A DNA stretch of 64,000 nucleotides from Cyathus striatus. Its lineage: Eukaryota > Basidiomycota > Agaricomycetes > Agaricales > Nidulariaceae. The translations under genes and the position numbers were made by a program. Under the pieces are notes generated by a model. It was not told where the DNA came from, ran no database searches, and was given only the letters and a program-made list of their open reading frames with translations. The stretch spans positions 3,844,001-3,908,000 of the forward strand of contig JAOVFP010000008.1 in NCBI GenBank assembly GCA_025738555.1, read 5' to 3'. Positions 54,001-64,000 of this stretch are shown here, one piece after another. Every line of letters begins with the position of its first letter. Within the stretch, counting starts at the first letter, position 1.

Positions 54001-54729
54001 CCGCGTTCCTCGTGTCCAACCAAGCACCGAGCGGGATGCAATGGGAGGCCAGACGCGGCGATCAAGCGACCGAAAACGCGCGTCTGGGGGACTCCCCCGC
54101 CACGGGTGGAAGAACGCCCTCGATTGTCAAGGTAACTGGCGTGGAACGGGTTTGGGGTTCTCCATGGGATGTGGAGAGAGCCCCCAGAAAATTGGGATGG
54201 TGGGGTGCGAAACGATTAGAGGTAAGCGGGAAGAATCAACTCACGATGTCCGCCTTCAGTTTTCCACAATTAACACATATACACTCCAAAATCTTCTTCA
54301 CTTTCACAATGAAACCTGACGGATGGGGGAGTACGATGAATTTGAAGTAGGGAGAAAGAGGAGAAAACTACGCACCAGGATGAAAAACAGGTCTCGCGAG
54401 CTCTATATGACCAAAATGACCAGGACATTCCGACATACCCTCACCGCAAGTTTGGCATTTGAAATTCCGGTCGATGGTACCCATCCTGGGATCCATAAGC
54501 CCCCCATTCTTGGGCTTATGGGTACTTTCATCCATAACTTCAGGATGCTCTATCTTGGCAACCGAGATAGCTTTCTATTGTGAGCACAATGAAATGATAC
54601 GTCAGCAAATCACGCGCAAGTGCGACGATGACAGTAGCGTACGATTTCTTCTGGCGAGAGAATACCAAACTGAACCTCCTTCACCTTGCGGATGGGAGCC
54701 GCAGAGTAAGCGAATTGGTGTCCAAGCAT
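48002..54729 (-). CDS. RPB1: Largest subunit of RNA polymerase II (RPB1)
   Basis: This is the catalytic subunit of nuclear RNA polymerase II. The start [20 protein letters not shown] at 54729 is followed by [23 protein letters not shown] and the clamp zinc site [17 protein letters not shown]. Later come [20 protein letters not shown] and the metal A loop [10 protein letters not shown] (about 52205-52240). The funnel and bridge region contains [18 protein letters not shown], and the trigger-loop region [20 protein letters not shown]. The large exon runs from about 52030 to 48590. The C-terminal repeat domain (CTD) starts near 48920 and has roughly 17-20 recognisable heptads, many with Phe at position 1 or Arg at position 7. 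It continues through small exons to a non-repetitive tail ([17 protein letters not shown]), with TAA at 48002-48004. One N-terminal intron is about 590 nt; the others are mostly 50-60 nt. All frames are intact. Confidence 0.97.
48112..48589 (-). other. Intron-split 3' part of the RPB1 CTD with small symmetric exons
   Basis: From 48590 downward the CTD exons are 48448-48477 (30 nt), 48316-48393 (78 nt), 48235-48264 (30 nt) and 48167-48178 (12 nt, CTCCAGCCTATT), then the terminal exon from 48111. Introns are 48478-48589 (112 nt), 48394-48447, 48265-48315, 48179-48234 and 48112-48166 (51-56 nt). All interrupt a codon after its first base; four of the five split a Ser codon of the heptad. Every internal exon is a multiple of three. 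Confidence 0.75.
53654..54244 (-). other. Unusually long intron in RPB1
   Basis: The donor GTGAGT follows LKAD-I at 54245, and the acceptor AACTAG precedes [19 protein letters not shown] at 53653. The 591-nt length is about ten times that of the other introns. The first half is GC-rich, the second half pyrimidine-rich. Overlapping open frames on either strand show no protein motif. Confidence 0.75.
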
Positions 54730-56841
54730 GGTGGATTTATCAGAGAAATGTTGGGGAAGGGGATTGAATAGGTGTTTTGTTGCGGATCAGGGGGGAGACG
54801 TAGAATGAGGTATTGAATGTGGGGGTAACTTGTCCGCTTGTTTGTAGTATAACTTGCGCCGAATAATATAGTGGAGATATGGTCCAAGAGTTGGCGACTT
54901 TGTTGTGCTTTTTGAATTATAGGAAAGAGAAAAGCAGAGAAAAAACAGAATAAAAAAGACGAGAAAGACGGGTCTTTGCAGCTAATTCGTGCAGACGCTA
55001 ATCTCTAAACACCCAGAAGACCACCAGGAAGGTCTTGAAGGGAAGGAGAGGAGTTTTGAGCAATGAGCTGAGCGCTTCGGGAAATGAGTGGTGGTGGTTG
55101 AGGGACAACCAACAGTGAAGTGCGTTTTCGACTCCGCTTCAAGTCAAGAGCCTTTGCTGACAACTCGCGTCACATGTGACTCTGTCACTCTCATTGTCAT
55201 TCAACACCGCCTCCGCTTTGCATTGTGCAATGTTCTACCATATCCTAGTCTGCAATCTCTGACTCGATTCACTGTGCCGCTCCAGACTATTTTTCTGGCA
55301 ATCCACAAGAAATCTGAATTCTCTCTCAAGGACGAAGAAAAAAATTGTTTCAAAATCGCTTGTTTATTCTGGGCGTCTAAGATCTTCCATCGTCTTCCAC
55401 GTACTGGCGGCTCAAATTTCCATCACGTACTCACATGGTTCTCTTCGACTGCTCTCCTCGCTTCTACAAGACTACATCTTACGGGCGGAATTCGGAAAAC
55501 GACAATATGTGACTCAATATTCTCAATACCGACGCTCGGTGCCGCTCAGTTCAAGCAGTGCATTATTTGCAGACGCAGTCGATTCGAAGTTCGAATTAGG
55601 TGTTAATTTGTCACCACTTTTCTAAAAATCGCACGACATGGACGGGGACGATGGCAAAACATTCTCCGCCCTATTTTCACTGATGTATCGAGTCTGGACG
55701 GTCTGGTATATTACCGTTGTGTAGGAGCGTGTAGGCAATAGCAAGTGAGAGGTTCATTTATTTAAATTCTACTTCGTCATTTATTATATCACTCCAAGAC
55801 CCAGGTGAACGCCTGTGAACGCATTTGCGGATATGTTGTGGGTAATTAGGGGCGATTGTCTACTTTCTTACCCCGCTTGTTCTCCTTTTTCCACGGTTTG
55901 TGATGTTTTAGCCAACATATCTGTCATATTCTTATTAAACATTCCCAGAAGTGCAAGGATGAATCCTACCTCATGAAAATTGGAATCAACGTGATCAAGA
56001 ATTAATATTGAAGCCCGGTCTCCTACGATCGTGTACCAGAAACGCGAAGCAACCAACAGTGACTTTCCTCATGGATGACACGTGAAACATGTTCAACCGT
56101 CAATTATTATTATTTGAGTTCCTAACGGCTGCAGCAACGAAACAGCGTAATAAAGTGGATTATCAGTGGGATATAAAAGCTTCTGCTCGCTTGTCTCTGT
56201 ACTCAGAGTTCCGTCACTTGTCTGGTACTGTTACACCCCCTACTCGATGGGTTTCCCCGTATCCACAAGGGAGGAACACCAAACACTATTCAAGAAGTCT
56301 TTCGAGGGAGTGCAGGTTGCATACTGCTTCAATAATGCGTTTTCTTCAGGAAATTATATGCAACAACAAATACGAGGGGATATAGGAGGGGTATCAGTCT
56401 ATCTATCGACTCCAGTATCTTTTAAGAATCGGCTCTTTAAATCTTCTTAACCTGCCCCCCTGCCCCTTCAAGTTGCCAATACATGTTACTCGGGACCTGC
56501 GTAGGTATAATGACAAGGTGGTGAAGACTCAAGAGCCCTATTTTCAGCGTCCTCACAGAGGAGGAATACTATAGTGTCTTTCAGCACTTTGTTTGGGTAA
56601 TAAGTAGCAGGATTATAAGTAATGAATGTTAATCACGAATGATCTTGAATTACGAGATCGTGAACTATGACAACTACTAGTAGCAATACATAAACGGAGT
56701 CGAAGACTGTCACCTTTGTGAATCACAAGAGCGCAGCCCACGTTGGCTTCCTTCTCGCCGGAACGTGCATCGCGACTTGCTCGAATCTTATTTTCTCTCA
56801 CATTCTCACATAAGTATGGTACATAATTATTGGGTACCGGG
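54730..56841. other. RPB1 upstream region and spacer
   Basis: This holds the RPB1 promoter. A 172-codon frame (55088-55606 +) has no recognisable motif, no exon partners and an amino-acid make-up that suggests chance. Nothing else is supported. Confidence 0.45.
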
Positions 56842-57111
56842 TGTTGGGATTTCAGCCGGCACTTCGATATCTAGTGGATTAGTCACGTGTTATGTAAGCG
56901 AGAGGGTAGGAGATCATTGGAGAATGTAGTAGCACATGTTGGAATATGCAGGAAGATTATAGTAGTATCTGGAGTAGGATTTGGTAGGATATAGTAGTAT
57001 ATGCTAGAAAATAGTAGTTACTTGTCTATTATGTATATAAGTCCTCTGTATGAGGCACTAGCAATCTCAAGTTCTCATTCACACTTTAACCAAACACTCA
57101 AAATCACAACA
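56842..57111. mobile_element. Solo LTR of an LTR retrotransposon
   Basis: A 270-bp element begins TGTTGGGATTTC and ends AAAATCACAACA, so the ends are TG...CA with short inverted repeats TGTTG/CAACA. It is flanked by a perfect 5-bp target duplication CCGGG (56837-56841 and 57112-57116). Inside are a TATATAAG box (near 57035) and downstream A/C-rich sequence like an LTR U3-R-U5. No internal retrotransposon genes are nearby, so it is a solo LTR left by recombination. Intact ends and target duplication suggest recent origin. Confidence 0.85.
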
Positions 57112-57116
57112 CCGGG

Positions 57117-58011
57117 TACCGGGTACTTATGCAGTTTTAGTTGCGATCTTAAAGTGGATATCAACACGTTTGATAGCCACCTCGAGAGTCCTTTGATCTT
57201 TTGCGACTTCGGTCATCACGCGCTGCACGTCGCACATTCGCACCTGACGGTGAATCCACTTGGCACTATGAAGGGACGGACATCAAAGTTACATCAAAGT
57301 GTGATTTCTCCAAGTTTCCTCACTGAACAATCTATTCTGGTAGCTTGCCTGTAGCAACTATTGATAGGAAGAAGCCAGAAGAAGCCTCGGATCTGAATTT
57401 CTGGTGGTGACATATTACGATTTTTCTTTCTTTCTGGGTAGTGGGAGCTAAGTATGTGATTATTGCATATGTAGTTAGTACAGGAACATCCTCACCATCA
57501 CCTTGTGATTTTAAACGCCGAACATATGCTGGCTGTGGGATAAACTACAGGTATATCCCGTTGCTCAATACTCCAGATGGTGAGGTTCTACATTGCATTG
57601 TTTCTTCTTTCAGAGTCTAGACAGGCCAGTCGCTGGTGTAATGGAGCCATGCTGGCTATCAATGTCTCGATACATTACTAGGCCTGGGATAGTCATTTGG
57701 AGCTGTGTCCTCGTATCGGTTCATCCCAGTCGACCCAGCAACCAATGTGACTTTTTCATTCCTAGACCAACGTTTATTCTTTCAATGACACATTTTTAAT
57801 AGCCTACCACGCGGTTCCTGTGGCACCCATCGTGACAATCAAGTTCTGTCTAACATTTATCAGTCAAGTGAACGGGATCTTCGCTACGCGCCGCCAGAAA
57901 GACAATGCCTCGTGAGAGCACGAACCATACTCGAGGGAGCTTTATTTGCATTAAAAGGCGACTGTGCGCAGTGGAATATAGGTAGTGTGCCCTTATACTA
58001 GTTCCCCAGGA
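57117..58011. promoter_or_regulatory. Spacer and promoter of the sphingomyelinase-like gene
   Basis: There are no supported genes. TTAAAAGG near 57947, about 60 bp before the ATG, could serve as a TATA-like element for the downstream gene. Confidence 0.4.
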
Positions 58012-60756
58012 ATGACGCTCTCCTTGCGGCTATGGATTCTCTTGCTTCCCCTGTTGGGAGCATATGTCTCTGCTAGCTTAGTCGACGATATCATCAACGC
58101 GATCAAGAACGCAGTGGACTGTACATCATGCCACGCGTTACTGGTTGCGCTGCAGGGAGTAGCTATCCTCGGAAACTCCGTGTTCGACAGCACCGGCATT
58201 GCCATTTGCAAGACTCTCAAAGTTGGTCCTTACAGTCTTTACCAGCATCCCATGTACTTACGTACTTAGGTTGAAGATGACGATGTATGTGAAGGAATTA
58301 TTAACCAACAAGGCCCAATTATTGCGCATGACTTGAGGTCGATCTCTGCTCTTGGAAGAACCGCAACTAACCTCTGTAATATTATCGGCCTGTGCCAAGA
58401 CCCAAGTGTTAAGAAATACATGGTTCCATTCCCGAAAGCTACCCCTAGTAATCCCAAGACGTTCACTTCATCGGGGAAGGTGCCGTTCCAGGTCGTGCAT
58501 TTCAGCGATGTCCATATTGACAGATCTTATACCGTACGTCCTACTCTGCTTTTGACGTGTGGATACTTGTTCATACTGCAACCGTAGCCTGGAGCGGAAG
58601 TAAACTGCACTAAACCCATATGTTGTAGGAACTACGCGGACCAAACTGGTCCCGTAGAAATCTCTGCCGGTGCTATTGGAGCACATGATTGCGATACATC
58701 CAGCGCACTTTCACAAAGTATGTTACGTGCTGTTGCGAACCAGAATACTAAGTTCTCTATCTTCACTGGAGATGTTGTCGAAGGTACGTGCTGCCTATCT
58801 TCATTTTTTTCTCAGTGCAAACGTTTATATCTATTGTAGCTGCAGTCTGGCTCGTGACTCAGGAGTAAGGATTCAAAGTTCAATATCGTAGCTATTTATG
58901 TAAATAATATTTCTTGTTTAGGGAGGTGACAAACGACCTGCAAACATTCAATACGGAAATGTCGACACTGCTGAACTCGCCAGTCTTCCCGGTTATTGGT
59001 GCGCTTTTTTTCTCGAACCCTCGAGGACGTGACCGTACTCATTGTAATCTTCAGGTAACCAGTATGTGCTAAATCGTAGATATCTATAAAGTGGTGCTGA
59101 AATCTGTTACTTAACGTTCAGCGAGGTGGCTCCTATAAACGACTTCCCTCGAAATACCAGCTCTTCTCCAAATGCCGCACAATGGGTATTCGACGTTCAG
59201 AGTCAAGGATGGACTGTTAGTACTTATACATGATCATACTGTTATGAAACTGATATCGCTGTGCAGCAATGGATCGGCACAGCTGCAGCTAGCCAGGTCC
59301 AGCACACGTCTGGAAGCTACTCTATTGTCGCCCCCGACACTAACCTTCGGTGCGTGTGGGTAGTTTCGTATATATAGCAATCCACCGAGCCAGTTTTCAG
59401 GATCATTTCAATCAACTCTGTCTACTGGTACAAAGACAAGTGCGCCGCGTCCTGTTGCAGTACACGGTTACGCCCTATAATTAAAGATCTTGCTTTTACA
59501 GCTTCTGGCTGTATGACAGCGATACATTCCAGTATGTACCCATTGAAGTGGGGAGTTACTACGAGTTTTTAAGTTCTGTATAGACCGGACCCGAATGGAA
59601 TTCTTGGGTTCCTTGTTCAACAACTCCAGGGTGCTGAGGATGCTGGGCAGCGCGCGTGGATCATGGCACATATGTCTCCCAGCAGTGTGGATACATTCCA
59701 TGACCAGGTATGTGAACTTCTTTTCTTATTACGATTAGTATGTTAATTTTTCCGCACCGTAGTCCAACTACTTTGATCAGATTGTCCAAAGGTATAAGAA
59801 TACCATTGCTGCCCAATTCTATGGACACAGTCATATTGTGAGTATCGAGCACGTCCATTTCCATCATTGCTCGCCTACGCGTGATATCCCCAGGATGAAT
59901 TTGCAGTCGGGTATTCGGACTATAGCAACCAAAATGCCAACACTGCTAACAATTTCGGATTACTCGCACCTTCCCTGACCCCGAGAAATGCAAACCCAGC
60001 TTTTAAGGTCTATGACGTTGACCCGGATACTTATGAGCTCGTTGACTCGCGAGTATTTAGTAGTATGCCCCCTTTTTTCTTTCCGCCGGCCCATCGCACT
60101 TACAATGGGTTAAATAGGTGACATCGCAGATCCATCATTCCAAAGTTCACGTAAAGCTCGCCTTCTCTGATGACGACACTATTTCACTGATGATGTCTAC
60201 ATCTAGCATCCTGGAAACAGGAGTATAGTGCTCGAAGCGCCTATGGGTCGCTCTTCCCTGGTGGCTGGCCAAACAGTGCACCTTTAAACGCTACCTTCTG
60301 GCATAAAGTGACAGAATTATTTGAATCGAATGATGCAGCATTCCAGACGTATTTGAACTTCAAGACCCGCGGTTTCAATGTTGAGAGTTGTACTGGAGAC
60401 TGCAAGACAACGGCAATCTGCAATCTAAGGGCTATGCGAGCTGAAAATAACTGCGTAAGTTTGGGATTATGATATTCAGAACATCAGATCATAGATGCTG
60501 AACGTGTTCTGTAGATTGTTGCAAGCCCTGGTTTCAGCTTCAGGCGAAGAGATGCTGAAGATGGCTCTTCCGCTAGTCACAAAGACCACTGTGAACCTTC
60601 CGGGTTTTCCTCTATTCTGGCAGCTGCAACTGCTAAGGACTTGGTGATTATTTACTCGTTTTAGGCGCTGCCTAAATCAACTGACTTTATTGGCAGTCAC
60701 AGGATGAGTTGGATAAATTAAGAGCCCAGTTGGTGGGTATTCTGGGAGACGCATAA
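58012..60756 (+). CDS. Secreted acid sphingomyelinase-like phosphodiesterase with saposin B domain
   Basis: A predicted secreted or lysosomal-type metallophosphoesterase acting on sphingomyelin-like phosphodiesters. The ATG at 58012 gives a clear signal peptide (MTLSLRLWILLLPLLGAYVS). A saposin B domain follows with the six-Cys pattern (DCTSCHALL...AICK...DVCEGI...NLCNIIGLC). The calcineurin-like domain shows VVHFSDVHIDRSY, FSIFTGDVVE, VIGNHEVAPINDFP, IMAHMSPSS and YGHSHIDEFAV, the usual metal-binding blocks. The His that usually follows the GD motif in animal enzymes is not evident. The C-terminal region (WPNSAPLNATFWHKVTELFE) ends SQDELDKLRAQLVGILGDA with TAA at 60754-60756. More than ten short introns are spliced in frame, so the gene appears intact. 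It converges on the DUF6534 gene. Confidence 0.88.
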
Positions 60757-61162
60757 TATTTACATCTTGTAAATGAGTGGAATGGAACATATGAGTGAGG
60801 TACCTAGCATTGGTCTAAAATGAAAATACACTCTTAGATTTTCTACTCGCCTATTCACCTAACCACCATTTATCAAGTAATGACTTACTGACCAGCACAG
60901 TTACATAGATATAAAATATTTTCGGCTTCTATTGTGCACTGACTGATATTGAATATTGAATCCCTCGAATTATCTAGCATATACTTATTCTGAGTTATGA
61001 GTCAGCGGATTTCATATTGGCCTCTCTAATGAAGTGTAGCTCAGGACGAGACGGGCTTTGAGTTGCGGTATATATATATATGCAATAATAATAAAACCGC
61101 CCTACATTGCGTAGGGGGTTTCATCGCATCTGTTAAGATCGAGGTTTAAAGTACGATCCCAA
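60757..61162. other. Convergent intergenic region
   Basis: This is the 3' flank shared by two convergent genes. It contains a short (TA)n run near 61068-61081 and the hairpin at 61094-61121. Confidence 0.5.
61094..61121. terminator. Stable hairpin between convergent genes
   Basis: AAACC-g-CCCTAC, loop ATTGC, GTAGGG-GGTTT: an 11-bp stem with one bulged G. It lies in the 3' flanks of two convergent genes. A role in 3'-end formation is only a guess; a remnant of a small inverted-repeat element is equally possible. Confidence 0.35.
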
Positions 61163-63222
61163 CTATCCCCTACAAAGTTGATTGTTGATGTCGTGACATC
61201 CAGCGGTTTCTGAGGATCTTATCTCTGTCGGCCTCTTGATTAGAAAAATGTAAAATCTCACCATTGATATTGATCTTCGCCCTTGCTCGGTATGAGTGAT
61301 TCGTTCTATGTGTATCTCACTTCGAGGCGTGACTACTGACTGATATCTCAGTGACAGTGAGCCAACGTCATACATTTCAGATGCCTTCATGTCTATGGTG
61401 GGTCGCCGAGAATTGAGCCTACCGAATCATGGGTGTCAATTAGTCAGTTTTTCGCTCTCCTTCTTACCGCCACCTACCATACCAGCAACGCGTTTGAATA
61501 AACTATTTAGATTGCATCATCGGTGAGTGCCTCTCTTATACATTGGAGTTGCACGTACATTTCTTCAAGACGAAAAATATACCCATGTAAATAAAATCCT
61601 TCGGTTCCAAGATAATCTTCCTTTTATTAGTCCCAACTGTCTAGGCAAGTTCAAGAGAATCCTTACGCAAATCAAAGCAGAGACAGCCACCATGCTTAGA
61701 GGCAGTGGAAATCAAATACATTCCTATCAATGAGTTTGCATGATTGATACCTTGTGAGTAAGCCGGTTCCAACAGTATAAGCCATCAGCTTATCGATTAA
61801 AGTGTTGGTTCTGTAGTTCTTATTTAGTATAGCTGATAGATTTTTAAAAAAATTGTCGGGAAACTTGCCTCTCAAATCCTGTCCGGCTTACATGCAAGAA
61901 CCAAGCAATAGAAGTAGATAATGCTACATCCGTCGCCGCTGCTGATGAAATTGCTGCTGTAATAATCCACTTTCACCCCGCAGAACAATATTCAGCTTTC
62001 TTACATGATAGCTTAGTAGAATAAGTACTATGGTAAGACTCACGAGAAAATCTGTGTAAATCGCAAACTGACGGTTTAGTAATCTGGAAAAAGTAAGGTC
62101 AGAGATACAAACAACCATGTCGCATCCCTCACAGTTCAACAAAAACAGCTATAGTCAGGATCATTACGTGATGTTCAAGAAGATATGACAATGCCTGCCT
62201 GATGCAAAGCCTTGATCGATTAAACCGTGAGCATAGACGCCAATTTTCTGGTTATACACATATCTCACCAAGCTGTACTATTGGTAACACGATCTTAGAG
62301 CGTTTTTGTAAGCTTCACAGGACATGAAAATAAAATATAGTCAAGTACCGTGAATATGGTCAGAAATATGTTCTTATTTCCGACTGGTGATATGATAAGT
62401 TGAACGAAAACATACATCTGCATTTAAATGCTTACGCACTAATATAGATTCTGCGAGCGTATACTCTGCATGGGAGGTCTGTAAATCCATCTTAAACCTC
62501 ATAAAAGAGACACACTCACCCGTTGGCTATTGCCGTAAGCACCGCCTGGAATGGAATGTTAACTGCGAGTGTGCTTGCTCATTAAACATCATAAACAAAC
62601 CCCACTTCCTATCGTTCCCTAAATAAATTCTTGAGAAACGACGTACAAGCTAACAAGAAGTCAACCTACGCTGATTGACCTGGTTTACGGAGCCATATTC
62701 AGGACATTCTGATATAGTTTGCTATGAATCTATAACGCACCAAACCAACGTTGTCACTGCGAGTGGTGAAAAATATGTCACGACAAGATAATACTGGCTT
62801 CTGGGGATAAGAACGATTCCACGTGTATAAGAAATGGAGAAATACCACATATGAACCGTGCAAATCGTGTGCAGCGTGTCGAAGATCCTAATATGTTGTC
62901 AGAAAAATCAGCTGCCTCATCGAAACTTCCTTCACCATAGCGCTCCGATCTAGGAGATTGGATGTTAACGAGTCTGAGTGAATCTAAACTACGAACTTAC
63001 AATCACTTTTATACCCAACGTATCCTTTGGGTACATTCTAAAGTAACGATATGTTTGCTGTGTAGCGGATCCATATAGTCTGAAAGAGACGATATTCACT
63101 GGCCATTCGATACATAACTTGAGATCATACATTGCCGAGATAGCTGCACCAATAAATAAAGCATTTAAACTTTTCTTAAGAGATTCTTGTGTGACCACGG
63201 CGACAGAATAACCTATTTCCAT
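61163..63222 (-). CDS. DUF6534-type integral membrane protein
   Basis: A seven-span membrane protein of a large, functionally unknown Agaricomycete family. The start at 63222 (MEIGYSVAVVTQESL) leads to LFIGAAISAI joined to LYGSATQQTYRYFRMYPKDT, then the next exon IFDTLHTICTVHMWYF. Further blocks are PFQAVLTAIANG, RVYARRIYI, AAISSAAATDVALSTSIAWF, RTNTLIDKLMAYTVGTGLLT (about 61741-61805), DFIYMGIFFVLKK joined to FYSNALLVWLNSRRP, and a soluble tail (IHIERITHTEQGRRSIS). These blocks occur in family order, with consensus splice sites and a consistent frame, so the gene looks functional. The exact last codon (stop near 61163) and some small exons are uncertain. The family name is from memory of the motif pattern. 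Confidence 0.7.
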
Positions 63223-64000
63223 CGTTAATAAGAGGTGAAGGGGAGGGAAGAAGAAGACAGCTCACTTACTCCATAGCTTTGAACAGTTTATATATCCACC
63301 TAAAATATCAGGTCCAGATTATGAAACGACACATGAATTTCATTACGACAGTTTTCTATGGAGATGGCGGATGCTGTCATTCATGGATCGTCGATCCGAA
63401 CCGAGAGACGGAATATGAACTGCAAAGTGACAGCAACAGGAAATGACTACTGGAAAGAAATGACCACCAATTCGACAAGTGCTATATTCATCACTTATCG
63501 ATGATGGCCGAGGTAAGTACCGTAGTGTGTTCAAGGCTACTATCGAATAAGCTTCTTTTTCGCGTCTTGAATTAATATGGGGTAACATCTTCCATGACCA
63601 ATAGAAGATGATAGTAACGCTGAGGGAGTCAATTTACATGAAGCTTAACGAGTTGCCGACCTTCATTAAGTAGAAGGCGATGACGTATACATTGACAGCA
63701 GGGTGCGTGCTAAGTTCATGACATACTCGGAACTGACATTCAAGCCACTCGTTGCTAGTCGCTACTACACAGTAGCATAGCTATCTGAAACCACCACGAG
63801 CAGTCGACACCCTGTGGTGCTGGACGGTGATGCTAGCGTGATTCCTGGGCATTGTGCAACATATAAACAGGGGTGAGAGTGTCCTAATAATGTATCATGA
63901 TACAGCAGAAGTCTCGTTAGACATTGGTGGTTTAGTGACTAACCTGAGTCCTATGACTAAGTTTCCCCCACCTTTCTTCTTGTGGTACTTAGTTCAATAT
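63223..64000. other. Intergenic region at window end
   Basis: This holds the promoter of the DUF6534 gene. A perfect 14-bp palindrome TGTATCATGATACA lies at 63891-63904. No gene is seen; open frames are short and motif-free. Confidence 0.45.

Noticed and set aside
53654..54350. Plus- and minus-strand open frames inside and beside the long RPB1 intron
   Set aside because: They overlap each other and conserved RPB1 exons. None shows protein motifs, and RPB1 conservation requires the block to be an intron.
55088..55606. 172-codon open frame on the plus strand upstream of RPB1
   Set aside because: It has no recognisable motif, no neighbouring exons and a composition consistent with chance in a divergent promoter region.
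63891..63904. Perfect 14-bp palindrome TGTATCATGATACA
   Set aside because: It is short and AT-rich, expected by chance in a 64-kb window, with no second copy or flanking structure noticed.

Overview
The window is nuclear DNA of a filamentous basidiomycete, most likely an Agaricomycete that degrades plant cell walls. Genes are broken by many short GT-AG introns of about 50-60 nt, coding density is high, and protein sequences resemble mushroom proteins. A secreted GH6 cellobiohydrolase with a CBM1 domain and a DUF6534-type membrane protein point the same way. Exon structures below were worked out by eye from splice signals, reading frame and protein-family conservation. Gene ends are firmer than some internal exon borders.

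Layout from left to right. 1-3.1 kb: a serine/proline-rich hypothetical gene (+), followed by a short tandem repeat. 3.1-8.3 kb: sparse accessory DNA with a possible small secreted cysteine-containing protein (+) and a dead cytochrome P450 (+). 8.3-10.6 kb: a HAL/SAT4-like protein kinase (-). 10.6-16.4 kb: mostly non-coding, with an orphan promoter-like CT-rich block and one small three-exon conserved-looking gene (-). 16.4-27.3 kb: a dense housekeeping block: CAND1 (-) and BCP1 (+) sharing a 226-bp divergent promoter, DIB1 (+), GON7 (-), RVB2 (+) and a short SR-rich ORF (-). 27.5-29.3 kb: the GH6 cellobiohydrolase (-). 29.3-32.7 kb: intergenic DNA with a weak gene remnant. 32.7-37.2 kb: a MYST histone acetyltransferase of ESA1 type (+) converging on an amidase (-). 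38.0-41.4 kb: a kinase-fold protein that has lost all catalytic motifs (-). 42.9-46.9 kb: SEN54 (+) converging on an UNC93-like transporter (-). 48.0-54.7 kb: the largest RNA polymerase II subunit RPB1 (-). 54.7-58.0 kb: intergenic DNA holding a clean solo LTR. 58.0-60.8 kb: a secreted acid sphingomyelinase-like phosphodiesterase (+) converging on a DUF6534 membrane protein (-, 61.2-63.2 kb).

Most genes are unrelated housekeeping functions: transcription (RPB1, ESA1, RVB2), splicing (DIB1), tRNA processing (GON7, SEN54), ubiquitin-ligase exchange (CAND1) and ribosomal protein/nuclear export chaperoning (BCP1). RVB2 and ESA1 homologues both belong to NuA4-type complexes in yeast, but no operon-like logic is expected here. 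I found no CRISPR, rRNA or convincing tRNA gene, and no gene cluster that clearly makes up a new system. The most interesting signals are the intron-split CTD of RPB1, with small exons that could each be skipped in frame, the pseudokinase, and a few small unrecognised genes.
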